A stretch of DNA of 64,000 bases. It comes from Malassezia japonica. Lineage: Eukaryota; Basidiomycota; Malasseziomycetes; Malasseziales; Malasseziaceae. The stretch's first letter is position 1. Each line of letters opens with the position of its first letter. Made by a program: the position numbers and the translations under genes. Below the pieces are notes generated by a model. It was not told the DNA's origin. It saw only the letters and a list, made by a program, of their open reading frames with translations, and ran no database searches. The stretch lies in contig NC_083376.1 of NCBI RefSeq assembly GCF_029542785.1, forward strand, positions 248,001 to 312,000. The letters run 5' to 3'. This document shows, in pieces, positions 50,530 through 61,408 of this stretch.

Positions 50530-52053
50530 ATGCCTGGCGGGGCGGAAACGGCAGAACGCTTTGCAGAGTACGAGATGGAGACAGAGGCCCATGAGGAGGG
50601 GCACGAGCATGATGTTGGAGATAGCTCGGATGAAGCGCCGCCGACAATGCGCTTCACCTTCCACGACCAAGACTTTGCCGTATTCCCGGCGCGTGGTGAC
50701 AGTGGCACCATTTACTACGTGAGCAACGACCCAGACGAGGAGCTGGAAAGCGTGGCTGCACCGGAACTAGTGGTGGCAGAGGATGCGTACTGGAACCCTC
50801 TCGAGTCGATCTTTTCTGCTCTTCGCATCCCGAGCGCACTGGGCGAATTCCTCGACGAAGACACGGCCCTCACGCTTGCCTTCCCGGACCTGGACTTGAG
50901 CGTGCAAGAAGACGATATGTACACGCGCGAAATCTCGCTCCATGATATTTATCGCCTTGCTCTGGGTTTCGGTTTCCACGCGAGTTTGCACGTCGTCGTC
51001 ACGCAGACGCCCCGGTTCATTTCGAGGTACAATGAGCTTGCGACGATGATGAACGACGCAGACGATGCGATCTGGGAAGAGCATGACGGAGAGGAGATCC
51101 AGGAGATCTCGGAGGAGGATGCAGAACAGGACGGCGACAACGACCAGGAGGTGGACGACGCGGAAAAGGGCAATGCACAGCCAGCCGACGAGGCGAGCAA
51201 GACAGAGCACGATGACGGTGCGAGCGCGACCGTCGCAGCCCCTGCCGCTGGAGATGGCGAAAAGCCCAATGCAGGCGAAAACGCAGCTCACGAGGACCTC
51301 GAGGAGGCTCACGAGACAGGGGACGGTGCAGAGACCAAGGCGGCCAACGCCACCGGAGAGGATGCCCAGGAAGGCGAAGAGGCATACGAGGAAGAGGCTG
51401 ATGCCGAGGCCCACGAGGGTCAAGACACGGAGGCCGACGCCGAAGAGGGCGAGGCAGAAGAGCCTAATGCCGATGCCGAGGAGGCCGATGCCGAGGAGGC
51501 CGATGCCGACGAGGCCGACGAGGCTGACGAGGCTGAAGCCGACGAGGCCGACGAGGCTGACGAGGCCGAAGCCGACGAGGCCAAGCCTGCCAATGCCCCC
51601 GAGGGCGACCATGCCGAGGCAGGCGAGTCGGGTGATGAGGCCACAGTCAACGAGGCCGAGGCAAGCAAAGCCAGTACCGACGAACCGGCCACGACCGGCA
51701 CCACGGAGCAGTCTGCTCCTGCCGAGAAGCCTGCCACCGACAGCGCGGAGCAAGGCGCAACACCTACCGGGGCCGCGCCTGAACCGTCAGCCACTTCCGA
51801 TACCCTCCCGTCCGAAATGGCCTCTCCTTCCGGTCATACGGCTGCCGATCTTGATCCCGAGGCTGATTATGAGCCGTCCGAGCCTCTGACTGGCGAAGAA
51901 GTCGATGTCGATGCGCCTGGTGCGTACGACGCGTACGAGGATGAGCATGCCGAGTACGAAGAGCCCGAATCTGCACCTGTCCGTGCCAAGCGCCCTGGTG
52001 CCGATGCAGACACCGCTAAGGACGAGGCGAAGCGTCCTAAAGTCGAGTCCTAA
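50530..52053 (+). CDS. Unrecognised protein with folded N-terminus and long acidic repeat tail
   Basis: 507 residues from ATG 50530. An in-frame ATG at 50485 exists, but a CACGTG (50496-50501) lies between them, so I take the inner start. Residues ~35-190 look globular (MRFTFHDQDFAVFPARGDSG, WNPLESIFSALRIPSALGEF, MYTREISLHDIYRLALGFGF, VVTQTPRFISRYNELATMMN). I do not recognise the family. Residues ~200-480 are Glu/Asp/Ala-rich, including a near-perfect EADEADEAE-type repeat, and the extreme C-terminus is basic (KRPGADADTAKDEAKRPK), which could be a nuclear signal. An acidic chaperone-like or chromatin-associated role is possible but unproven. Confidence 0.65.
   Translation: MPGGAETAERFAEYEMETEAHEEGHEHDVGDSSDEAPPTMRFTFHDQDFAVFPARGDSGTIYYVSNDPDEELESVAAPELVVAEDAYWNPLESIFSALRIPSALGEFLDEDTALTLAFPDLDLSVQEDDMYTREISLHDIYRLALGFGFHASLHVVVTQTPRFISRYNELATMMNDADDAIWEEHDGEEIQEISEEDAEQDGDNDQEVDDAEKGNAQPADEASKTEHDDGASATVAAPAAGDGEKPNAGENAAHEDLEEAHETGDGAETKAANATGEDAQEGEEAYEEEADAEAHEGQDTEADAEEGEAEEPNADAEEADAEEADADEADEADEAEADEADEADEAEADEAKPANAPEGDHAEAGESGDEATVNEAEASKASTDEPATTGTTEQSAPAEKPATDSAEQGATPTGAAPEPSATSDTLPSEMASPSGHTAADLDPEADYEPSEPLTGEEVDVDAPGAYDAYEDEHAEYEEPESAPVRAKRPGADADTAKDEAKRPKVES
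51469..51582 (+). repeat. GAGGCCGAN coding repeat in the acidic protein
   Basis: Tandem, imperfect units of GAGGCCGATGCC / GACGAGGCTGAC type, in frame and encoding Glu/Ala/Asp repeats (EEADAEEADADEADEADEAE...). The units are 9-15 bp with silent variation (GCC/GCT), suggesting slippage followed by drift. Confidence 0.75.
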
Positions 52054-52132
52054 TGGGATTGATGTACCATGGTATGTGTTGCGAGACTAACTTCCCGTAG
52101 AGAGAAGTAGATATACCCCGCCGCATCCTTGC

Positions 52133-53228
52133 CTATGAAATGCACTGTCGCGATCGCGGCGCGTCGTTCACATTCGCTGTGATCCATTCCTGCCACTCGG
52201 CATTCGACAGACCGACCTGGGCCGGGTCGTTTTGCAGCGTGCGGTAGGCATCCCACCACCAGCCGTGTAAATGTGCATCCTCGTCTTCGTGCGCAGGCCC
52301 TGGCCACCCCACATCCCAAGGCTTGTCGAGAATATAGTGCACGTTGCGCACTTCTTCGTCGCGCCAGAGCTGTGCGTGACACTTGGGCAGCTTTTTTAGC
52401 GCGTTGTAGACCCAAGGGAGGGGAGAGAATCGCCCATAATACAAGTCCGCCAGCAAGTCCTGGTCAGGAAAACGGTACGTCGCGACGCGCTCGCGCTCGG
52501 TGTGAAGGAAGGTGTGAATAGACTCGGCCTGCTTCTGCGTCGGTTCGAGCACCACGAGGCCGCTGTTTAAGAGGTGGTGCGTGCGCGGCGAGTCGCTCGT
52601 AATAGAGAGGGGTTGGGAATGATTGATCGGGTGCCGCTGTAGGGAAAAGGCACAGTTCTCTGGAATCCTGTCGTAAGCACACAAGACTACGCACCAGTCG
52701 TCGGGGTATGTGGCGATCCTGTTTGGGTTGCAGGTGCATGCAAACCCAGCTGCGATCGTAGGGTGTGCACTTGTGTCCAGAGGCCAGTCCATGAGTTCGT
52801 CCATGTTCTGCCGGACGAGCATGTCCGAGTCCACCAGGACGACTCGATCGTATTCGATCAGCTCGAAGGCGCGGAGTTTCGTCCATACGTTGGCAAATCG
52901 TTTAAAGACCATCGCATCCTGCGTAAGCGTTTTCCCGTACCTTGCTCACGTCGACATCCAGTCGGCCCACACTGCGTACGACGCATCCCATTTGCGCAAT
53001 CACGGCACGTGTCGCGGTGTCCACCTGTTCGGTCACCATCACGACAAGGGGGTATCGTGTGCCATGCTGCGCAAGGCTATGAGCGAAAACAGCGAGACCC
53101 GGCAGGACGCGAGGGCCCGTTACGAGCGTCACCCAGCATGCATTGCGGCGAGCTACAGCGCCATTCGCATGCCCATCGGGAGGATCCTTTGCCGTGGCTG
53201 TCCTAGCGGGCATGATCGGGTTGCTCAT
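52133..53228 (-). CDS. Glycosyltransferase family 8 protein (glycogenin/galactinol-synthase-like)
   Basis: A 357-residue retaining glycosyltransferase of the GT8 fold. Exon 1 (53228-52941) carries the nucleotide-sugar-binding start (CWVTLVTGPRVLPGLAVFAH, YPLVVMVTEQVD). A 22-nt intron (52919-52940) joins it to exon 2 (52918-52133), beginning DAMVFKRFANVWTKLRAFEL. The metal-binding DxD is DSD at residues 126-128 (VVLVDSDML). HLLNSGLVVLEPT and FPDQDLLADLYYGR are further GT8 blocks. No signal peptide or membrane anchor is seen, so it is probably cytosolic; it is shorter than glycogenin and lacks its C-terminal extension. The acceptor is unknown. Confidence 0.82.
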
Positions 53229-53405
53229 GCACGAGCATGGCTATCTTGTGATTTCCAGGAATTCGGCCCATTTTGTCTTTTGGGCCACCTGCGGGGCCGT
53301 CTAAACGCCGAGAACTAAAATCCGCCCAATTTCTCCATTCACAGACTCTTTGCATAGACATTGACGCACTGACATGACTAAGTCCTATTCACTGCCACAT
53401 GGCAC

Positions 53406-54513
53406 CTAAGGAGCCGGTGCCTCCTCGGCGCTGGGCACACACTCTGTCTCCACCGGGCCCACGGTGGCGGAGCTCTTGCCCTGCGTGCGTCCCAACTGGT
53501 CATCAAGCCAACTGCGGTCAGATAAAAAAAACGTACTCCAGGTAGCCATTCGCAAACTTGATCTTGAGGTCGCCCGGCTCATGGAAGGCCTCGTGATAGT
53601 AGCCATCGAACGAGCGGAAAGTGGCGTCACACCCCCGCGACTTGAGGTTGTCGTAAAACTTCTTGGAGGAGGACCATTTGGTCACTGCGTCGCCCGTGCC
53701 GTGCGCGACAATCATCGGCAGGTCCTTCGGCCAGCGCTTGTAGCCCTCCGTGACGACCTTGGGGCCGTTCGAAAGGGGGTCAAAGAGACCACGCGTGTAG
53801 ACGTAGTTGTTGCATAGCGGGTCTTTGCGCACGGCCTCGCACACGAGCGGGTCGCGGCTCAGGTTGCCCGAAGGGGGGCCGAGCGGGAAGCGGAAACGAG
53901 GCAAAACGGAAAGGACCATGCGGAGTACCGGCACAGCAATCACTGTGGGGATTGGGAAATGGATGTCAAGCCAGGGCGAGGAAAGCATCGCGCCCGAGAC
54001 CATCTCCTTCACCTCCTTCGTAGGTCCAGTGCCCTCGGTGCGGGTGAAAAATCCGGCGCAGAGGCCGCCACCCATGCTATGTCCCAAAACGTAAATCGGC
54101 ACGGCACCCTTGCCCCACTGCTCGTCCAGGCGCTTGCGCACCAGCTTGATCATGCACGAAATGTCGCGCATCTGCTCCTCCCACGTCGTCCAACCGTGCA
54201 TCGTGTCGCGGTCGTCGGCGTCGTACCACGTCCGGCCGTAGCCGCGCTGGTCAAAGCCAGAGATCTGGTAGCCACGGTCGGGGAACACCTTGAAGATGTT
54301 ACTGTAGCGGCCGACGTACTCGGCAAAGCCGTGCACAAAGACGACGGCGGCCTTGGGCTTGGCCAGCTCCGAGGTGGGGCTGCCATCCACGGTCGGGTAC
54401 CAGTGCTTCACATAGTAGGTACGCTCACCGTCCTCGCGAAGATCATAGTTCTCGTCTACCGAGGTACCAGGGCGCTTAACGTCCACCTCAGGGACATAAA
54501 GTTTCTCCACCAT
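53406..54513 (-). CDS. Monoacylglycerol lipase-like serine hydrolase (Yju3-like)
   Basis: Alpha/beta hydrolase of the serine aminopeptidase S33 / MGL type, 360 residues, likely cleaving monoacylglycerols to fatty acid and glycerol. Exon 1 (54513-53537) starts MVEKLYVPEVDV. A 25-nt intron (53512-53536) containing a run of eight T joins it to exon 2 (53511-53406), which encodes WLDDQLGRTQGK to the end. Motifs: VFVHGFAEYVGRYS (oxyanion HG), GHSMGGG with nucleophile Ser146, VAHGTGDAVT (acid) and YYHEAFHEP (His). Upstream in-frame ATGs exist, but a CACGTG at 54567-54572 suggests the promoter is there. It fits with the secreted lipase and thiolase as part of lipid use. Confidence 0.85.
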
Positions 54514-54693
54514 CGGTAGGAAATAGACCCTCCCACCGGACCCTAGAGGACAAAAAGTGCCACCAACACGTGACAGAACAAGCAACATACGGCACAAGCG
54601 ATAGCCATTCACGATAATAATACAAGTGCTAAGGACAGAAGAGGGCTACCAGCGATAGGCCAATCGTCCCAACCCTACATGATATAAGCGCAT

Positions 54694-55852
<1,159 letters not shown>

Positions 55853-56201
55853 GTGGTATAGGAGTCTCTGTATCCACAATCCTCTTCTGTACTATTATAT
55901 TCCGCAATGTCATGCCCTAGAATGTAACAGAGAGTTTGGCATTCCTTTCCTAATCTTTCTCGTGTGCCTCGCGTGTGTCTTGTCCCATAGCGTGTGGTTC
56001 TCCACATGGCGCGCGCGCGCGGGCTTTACGCGTCTTATGCCCGAGAGGCGCGCGTGGCCGTGGCCGAATGTTCCACGGGCAGTTCGGCCGAACGCCACGG
56101 GCACCGGCTAGAATGCGGGGGCGCCGGCCGAGTCGGCCCCGCAGCCGGCGATTAAAATGCCCCGGACCGCGAATCCTCTCGCCTCCCCACCAATACATAC
56201 A
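55853..56201. promoter_or_regulatory. H4 terminator region / thiolase promoter with CGG palindromes
   Basis: A 349-bp gap. The first ~70 bp after H4 are AT-rich (probable 3' UTR and polyadenylation). The thiolase-proximal part is very GC-rich and contains the perfect palindrome TTCGGCCGAA (56083-56092) and the 13-bp inverted repeat GGCCGAGTCGGCC (56126-56138), 33 bp apart. CGG/CCG half-sites of this type are bound by Zn2Cys6 factors, including fungal fatty-acid regulators, so these are candidate lipid-response sites. Confidence 0.45.
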
Positions 56202-57410
56202 ATGAGCTTCGCTACTCAGACTGGCAAGGACAACCTTCTCGCTAAGCACGACGACGACGTCGTCATCTGTGCTGCCCTCCGTTCGCCTGTTACTAAGGCC
56301 AAGAAGGGTGGTCTCGCGCAGGCTGCTCCTGAGGAGGTTCTCGGGAACGTCCTCAAGGCTGTCATCGCCCAGAGCAAGGTCGACCCCAAGCTGATCGAGG
56401 ATGTCGCTATCGGCAACGTCCTTCCCCCGGGCGGTGGTGCCACCTCGGCCCGCCAGGCCGCCCTCTGGGCCGGCATCCCCAACTCGGCTGCCGTGAACAC
56501 TGTCAACCGCCAGTGCTCGTCGGGTCTTGCCACCGTTAACCAGATCGCCAACGAGATTCTCACTGGCCAGATCGACATTGGTATCGGTGGTGGTGTCGAG
56601 TCCATGACCATCAACTACGGTGCTGGTGTCATGCCCACCAAGATGTCGGATGCCGTCATGGAGAACGAGGAGGCTGCCGACTGCATGCTCCCCATGGGTA
56701 TCACCTCGGAGAACGTCGCCAAGGAGCACAACGTTACCCGTGAGAAGCAGGACGCTTTCGCTGCCGAGTCCTTCCGCCGCGCCTTTGACGCCCAGAAGGC
56801 TGGCAAGTTCCAGAGCGAGATTGTCCCGATCAAGTACGTCGACGACGACGGCAACGAGCGCAACGTTGTGGAGGATGACGGTATCCGTGGTGGCGTTACC
56901 AAGGAGAGCCTCGCCAAGCTTAAGCCTGCCTTTGCCAAGGACGGCTGCACCCACGCCGGTAACGCCTCGCAGGTCAGCGACGGTGCCGCCGCTGTGCTGC
57001 TCGCCCGCCGCAGCGCTGCCAAGAAGCACAACCTCCCCGTCCTCGCCAAGTTCTGCGGTGGTGTCGTTGTCGGTGTGCCCCCCAACGTGATGGGTGTCGG
57101 CCCCGCCTTCGCCATCCCCAAGCTGCTCGAGAAGGCCCACATCAAGACCACGGACGTGGACCTCTACGAGATTAACGAGGCCTTCGCTTCGCAGGCTCTC
57201 TTCTCGTGCGAGCACCTCGGCCTTGACCTCGCCAAGGTTAACCCCGTTGGTGGCGCCATTGCCCTGGGTCACCCCCTGGGTGCCACCGGCTCGCGCCAGA
57301 TTGCCACCGCCCTCGCCGAGGCCAAGCGCAACGGCCAGAAGCTTATTGTTACTTCCATGTGCATTGGTACTGGTATGGGTATGGCTGCTCTCATTGTCAA
57401 CGAGCAGTAA
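56202..57410 (+). CDS. POT1: 3-ketoacyl-CoA thiolase (acetyl-CoA C-acyltransferase)
   Basis: Last step of fatty-acid beta-oxidation; 402 residues, close to the peroxisomal Pot1/Fox3 length. Active-site Cys in NTVNRQCSSGLATVNQIANE, substrate loop NEAFASQALF, His in GGAIALGHPLGATGSRQIAT, and second Cys in CIGTGMGMAAL. The N-terminus MSFATQTGKDNLLAKHDDD has no clear PTS2 nonapeptide and the C-terminus (IVNEQ) no PTS1, so targeting is not evident. Codons are highly biased (GTC, GCC, AAG), indicating strong expression. Single exon. Its promoter has CGG palindromes that could respond to fatty acids. Confidence 0.92.
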   Translation: MSFATQTGKDNLLAKHDDDVVICAALRSPVTKAKKGGLAQAAPEEVLGNVLKAVIAQSKVDPKLIEDVAIGNVLPPGGGATSARQAALWAGIPNSAAVNTVNRQCSSGLATVNQIANEILTGQIDIGIGGGVESMTINYGAGVMPTKMSDAVMENEEAADCMLPMGITSENVAKEHNVTREKQDAFAAESFRRAFDAQKAGKFQSEIVPIKYVDDDGNERNVVEDDGIRGGVTKESLAKLKPAFAKDGCTHAGNASQVSDGAAAVLLARRSAAKKHNLPVLAKFCGGVVVGVPPNVMGVGPAFAIPKLLEKAHIKTTDVDLYEINEAFASQALFSCEHLGLDLAKVNPVGGAIALGHPLGATGSRQIATALAEAKRNGQKLIVTSMCIGTGMGMAALIVNEQ

Positions 57411-57925
57411 GTACGTCAACTATAGGATCCTGTAGCATCGCAGCTGGTGTCTTCCGAACTTCTCGCTCGAGGTGCAGCGCTGGCGCACCTAGCGCGCACG
57501 GTGCCCCACGTGGCCGTAGGTCCACCCCTGCGGGCCCTGGCGCCGCGTGAAGGAACCTCCACGTTCCCGGACGCGGCGTTAGGGCGCACGTGCACGGAAA
57601 CGGCAGGGAAATTAGGTGCCGTGCCAGCGCTCGTGGTGCTGTCCATTTCTGTCAGCGACCTACGTAACTTGCTACGGCGGTCCCTGGCAAGGTCTGTGTG
57701 TGTGTGAATAGCACTATCACTGGGGTTGGTTCACGTGCTTCTTCACGCGCGGCTGGCTCCTCCGGAACAGATTAGCCGCCACGAATAGAGTCGGCGGCCC
57801 GGACACGACTCGTCCGCGACCGGTCTTCCAACGCGCAGCGCGCAAAGCGCGTACTGCGTGCGCGCGTGCATTCTCTGCGCGCAGTGTCTAAATCGCAAAG
57901 TCATACATATCCCGCGCCCTGTACT
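57411..57925. other. Intergenic region between thiolase and the cyclin gene
   Basis: 515 bp with no recognisable gene. An open frame of 86 codons (57447-57707) lacks any homology I recognise and has no supporting neighbours. CACGTG occurs at 57507-57512 and 57732-57737. A dense cluster of GCGCGC/GCGCGT lies at about 57830-57890, just before the cyclin start, with a GTGTGTGTGT run near 57695. Most of it is probably promoter. Confidence 0.45.
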
Positions 57926-59092
57926 ATGGCCGATACCATTGAACGCAACGAGGCCACGACTATGATGGCCTCCCCTCCTTCTCACCCCACCACGCCCTCG
58001 TCGTCGCGTCCCAACGAAGACGAGACCACTCCGGAAAGCTCGCGGATGTCATTCAAGACGCGGCGGACGACGCTCCCTTCAAAGAATGGCGCACCGAATG
58101 CCGCTGGTACGCCACCATATACGTCGTCCGAAAGCGTGCTGCGTGCGCAATCGGATGCAGCGTCGTCTTCTTCGGGTACCCCACGCCAGGCTCCTGAGCT
58201 TGCGGCCGACGAGCTTGCACATACCGGTCATCATGGCGCAACGCATGGTGCGCCGCCCCATCTCGATATCGCGAATTACCCCTCTGCCGAGCTGCTCAAG
58301 ATGCTCGCTGCGCTGCTGCAGCATATCGCTACCTCTAATGATCAATTGCGACCCATGAACAGCGCGCGTGTACAAGAACAGGCGAATGGGGGCTCACTCC
58401 ATACCGAGTCGCGGGCGTCGAGCTCCCAGGCCACACTCATGCTGAACGACCCGCGCCGCCCCACGACCACGACTGCGGCCCTCGCAACACTAAACGCGCC
58501 AAGCAGTACACTCTGCTTCCATGCGCGCCATATTCCCAGCATCAGCATCGAGGCATACCTGCTGCGTATCCTAAAATACTGCCCGACCACCAACGATGTG
58601 TTCCTTAGCCTGCTCGTCTATTTCGACCGGATGAGCAGGGTAGGCGTTACAGGGGCATTCCCAGGAGACCCGCAGACCGAGAAAAGCCGGCCATCTAGTA
58701 CTGAGGATGGCGAGGCGATGGAGAGCGACCCCGAGGAGGGCGCCCCCGAGGAAGTCACCTTCCCTGGCCTTCGTGGCTTTGCGATTGACAGCTACAACGT
58801 ACACCGTCTCGTCATTGCGGGTATCACGGTTGCAAGCAAGTTCTTCAGCGACGTGTTTTACACCAATGCGCGCTACGCCAAAGTCGGCGGTCTTGCTGTC
58901 CACGAACTCAACCAGCTCGAGCTCCACTTTTTGCTCCTGACGGATTTCCGTCTGACGATTCCCATCTCGGAGATACAGCAGTACGGTGATCAGCTTTTAG
59001 CTTATGCAAGCGACCGCTCCGCATCTTCTACTGTACCCCGGCCGATTACTGCGCCGGAGACGACGACAACAGATGCGGAAACGGCCGTTTAA
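57926..59092 (+). CDS. Pho80-type cyclin
   Basis: 388-residue cyclin of the Pho80/Pcl family that partners Pho85-type kinases in phosphate sensing and polarity. The N-terminal ~150 residues are Ser/Thr/Pro-rich and disordered. The cyclin box spans ~180-350: FHARHIPSISIEAYLLRILK, YCPTTNDVFLSLLVYFDRMS, YNVHRLVIAGITVASKFFSD, YTNARYAKVGGLAVHELNQL, FLLLTDFRLTIPISEIQQYG. An acidic insert (EDGEAMESDPEEGAPEE) splits the box between helices, a common feature in basidiomycete members. Start MADTIERNEATT at 57926; an in-frame ATG at 57866 is possible. Confidence 0.85.
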   Translation: MADTIERNEATTMMASPPSHPTTPSSSRPNEDETTPESSRMSFKTRRTTLPSKNGAPNAAGTPPYTSSESVLRAQSDAASSSSGTPRQAPELAADELAHTGHHGATHGAPPHLDIANYPSAELLKMLAALLQHIATSNDQLRPMNSARVQEQANGGSLHTESRASSSQATLMLNDPRRPTTTTAALATLNAPSSTLCFHARHIPSISIEAYLLRILKYCPTTNDVFLSLLVYFDRMSRVGVTGAFPGDPQTEKSRPSSTEDGEAMESDPEEGAPEEVTFPGLRGFAIDSYNVHRLVIAGITVASKFFSDVFYTNARYAKVGGLAVHELNQLELHFLLLTDFRLTIPISEIQQYGDQLLAYASDRSASSTVPRPITAPETTTTDAETAV

Positions 59093-59824
59093 TGAGTTCT
59101 TCGATAGTGTCGGCGACAGTCTGCCAGAAGCCATGATACCCACCAGAAATTTGGCTATGTGCCTAGCTCGTGTCTTCGCGATGACGCATTTTTGGTTTTG
59201 CGCACGCCCTTTTTCTCGCTTACTTTGATGCACACTGGCCTCTGCAGCAAAATGAACTGTCCCCCTGGCACATTGCGAATTATTTCAGCTCCACCCTCGC
59301 TCACGAAGTCGGCCATGTGGAGTTCGGTGCCTGGTGCGCCCTTATTGTAACCAATCCGATACCACGATTCAACACCGGGTGGACTTGAGTGGAGACACAG
59401 TATGTCATGAACAAATCCATAATCAAACGCGGATCGTCATTGGAGACTGTCCAGGCGTAACAAGCATTGCTCGCATTCCATCTTGTTCTACCACGTGAAC
59501 AAGGCCAAATTGCTGCTTTGTTTCTTCGCATCCTGGCGATCCTGATTTTTTCCACATATCCAATACCATTGGCGAAGCTGCACCGCCAAGCTTTGGGCAC
59601 GCACGTTGAGTTAAAAAATAATGAAACTTGCTTGCAGGTTCCCTTTGTGTGGGCGCCTCCAAATGCTGGGAATAGCCTCCCCACCCTGGACCGCTTGCAT
59701 AGTGAGTGGGGTGGGGGGTGACTGCGGATCGATGCTAAACTCTGGTGTCGCTTAAGCCTATATCTACGCACGGGAAGAAAAAAGGCTCTGGATCGCCTTC
59801 CCTCTCCTGCTACTCTCTGGTAGC
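59093..59824. other. Intergenic region with possible minus-strand gene remnant
   Basis: 732 bp between the cyclin and HMG-box genes. On the minus strand, roughly 59660 down to 59155, three short open stretches in different frames look protein-like: FGLVHVVEQDGMRAMLVTPG, then FDYGFVHDILCLHSSPPGVE, then GYNKGAPGTELHMADFVSEG and IIRNVPGGQFILLQRPVCIK. No GT...AG pair of the local type joins them cleanly, so I read this as a frameshifted relic or a coincidence. I do not recognise a family. The rest is a poly-A/GT-rich leader for the HMG gene. Confidence 0.25.
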
Positions 59825-61408
59825 ATGGCAGCGGACCTCGCCTCTCCCACTTTCTGTGCCATGCAAACGGACGCAGGTGGCTCGTCTATCCCAACAGATA
59901 CCGTACCCTTTCTGGAAAACGGGTACGCATCTCCTGCGCCGCCCCCATTCGCCGCCTTTGTGCACCACGGACAACCAGAGGCACGTTTGATGCCTCAAAC
60001 ACCCCCTGCCTCCCATGGGCTGAGTACGTTTACCTGGAATGTGCACGACGATGCACTTCTTCCCGTTGGCCTGCAGACCAATGAGGTACAAGAACCAGCT
60101 TCGAATGGGCTGTTACCGACAGTTACGACTGCTACTCGTACTCCGCAACAGCCGGAGACTCCGCGCAATGCATCTCATCGGCGTAAGATGGAGCCGGGCC
60201 ATGTCAAGCGCCCTTGCAATGCATTCATCCTCTTCCGCTCTCATGCTGTGGCGACCAACCTTGTACCGAAGGAAGTCGAACGCGACCACCGCAACATTAG
60301 TCGTATCATCTCCCATATGTGGAAAAGTCTCGGCAAGGAGGAGCGGGCCTTGTGGGAGGCACAGGCAGATGCCGAGAAGGAGCGCCACCGTCGTGAACAT
60401 CCCGATTACAAGTACCGCCCTGGATTAAAACGGAACAACGTCCATCGGCGCAACGTTCGCAAGTTATCGAGCACAGAACACCAATGCGAGCAGATTGCTG
60501 ATGTGATCCTGAAGGCATGTGGCCGCCCTGGCGTGAAACGAAGACGCAGCAGTGCACCCAAGGTGGTCATAACCCTTCCTCAACAGGGCAAGTCGGCCAA
60601 CAAGTCTGCTATTGGTGAACTGGCGTCACCAACGCGTCCTCCCCTCCGTCGGAGCTTCAGCAGCAATGCAATGGCCATGCCCCCCACCAAGGAGGTGCGC
60701 ATGGCAAAGACAGACAACCACCCCGGCGAGGATGCCATGCCTCCGCCTACATCTGTGGATTCATGGGAGCGAAAGTTGCCTCGACGTTCGTCGTCTGCGC
60801 CGCCGATCCACCGTTCTAGCGACGGACTCGCTGGGGGAGGTGGATTGGATACTCAATTTGCTCCAATGCACGCCGAGCCCATTGACTGGGTCCTCGACAC
60901 TCCGCTTCTTGCCTCTGAGCTTTCGCCCTTTGGCTTTGAGTCCAGTGCAGCCACGGTCTCGCCCTTGCAGATGGGCCTGGGAGATTTGCAAGATCCCAGG
61001 GACTCGCTACTGCCTCCGCCCAGTATTCCCGCCGTGGACAACACGACGGGCATGGAGCAAACATTCCAGCAGGTCTCTTTGAATGCTGGTGCTGACCATG
61101 CCGGTAATGTACTAGGCGTGTTTAACCTGGATAACTTGCCTATACCCGACTATCTTCTTCCACCTGTCTCACCCAAGACGAATGTGCATCCGACTTACTG
61201 GCCTGGCTCGATGCTTGGTCTCCTTTCTGTCGGAGGAAAACCACCAGTGACTGACGATCCGTCGCTCTGGCATCCCCGCACAGAGGAACCTGAACATGAG
61301 TCCCAAAATAAATCTTTCCTCGGCCTGAGCGCGACGTCAGAATACCAGCAGCTGAGCACCCCCCTCTCTGCCTTCTTGTGCCATGACAGCTGGCAGCCGT
61401 CTGCCTAG
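59825..61408 (+). CDS. HMG-box (MATA_HMG) transcription factor
   Basis: 527-residue nuclear DNA-binding protein. The HMG box lies at ~126-198: HVKRPCNAFILFRSHAVATN, RNISRIISHMWKSLGKEERA, WEAQADAEKERHRREHPDYK. It is preceded and followed by Pro/Ser/Thr-rich disordered regions with basic clusters (VKRRRSSAPK, RKLPRRSSSAPP). This is the sequence-specific MATA_HMG type found in fungal mating and developmental regulators such as Rop1 and Prf1 of smut fungi; orthology to either is not established. Intronless. Its last 33 codons lie within a segment duplicated downstream of the lipase gene, where the copy has TGA in place of a Trp codon. Confidence 0.85.
   Translation: MAADLASPTFCAMQTDAGGSSIPTDTVPFLENGYASPAPPPFAAFVHHGQPEARLMPQTPPASHGLSTFTWNVHDDALLPVGLQTNEVQEPASNGLLPTVTTATRTPQQPETPRNASHRRKMEPGHVKRPCNAFILFRSHAVATNLVPKEVERDHRNISRIISHMWKSLGKEERALWEAQADAEKERHRREHPDYKYRPGLKRNNVHRRNVRKLSSTEHQCEQIADVILKACGRPGVKRRRSSAPKVVITLPQQGKSANKSAIGELASPTRPPLRRSFSSNAMAMPPTKEVRMAKTDNHPGEDAMPPPTSVDSWERKLPRRSSSAPPIHRSSDGLAGGGGLDTQFAPMHAEPIDWVLDTPLLASELSPFGFESSAATVSPLQMGLGDLQDPRDSLLPPPSIPAVDNTTGMEQTFQQVSLNAGADHAGNVLGVFNLDNLPIPDYLLPPVSPKTNVHPTYWPGSMLGLLSVGGKPPVTDDPSLWHPRTEEPEHESQNKSFLGLSATSEYQQLSTPLSAFLCHDSWQPSA

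Noticed and set aside
57447..57707. 86-codon open frame after thiolase
   Set aside because: No homology, contains promoter-like CACGTG, and composition is like neighbouring non-coding GC-rich DNA.
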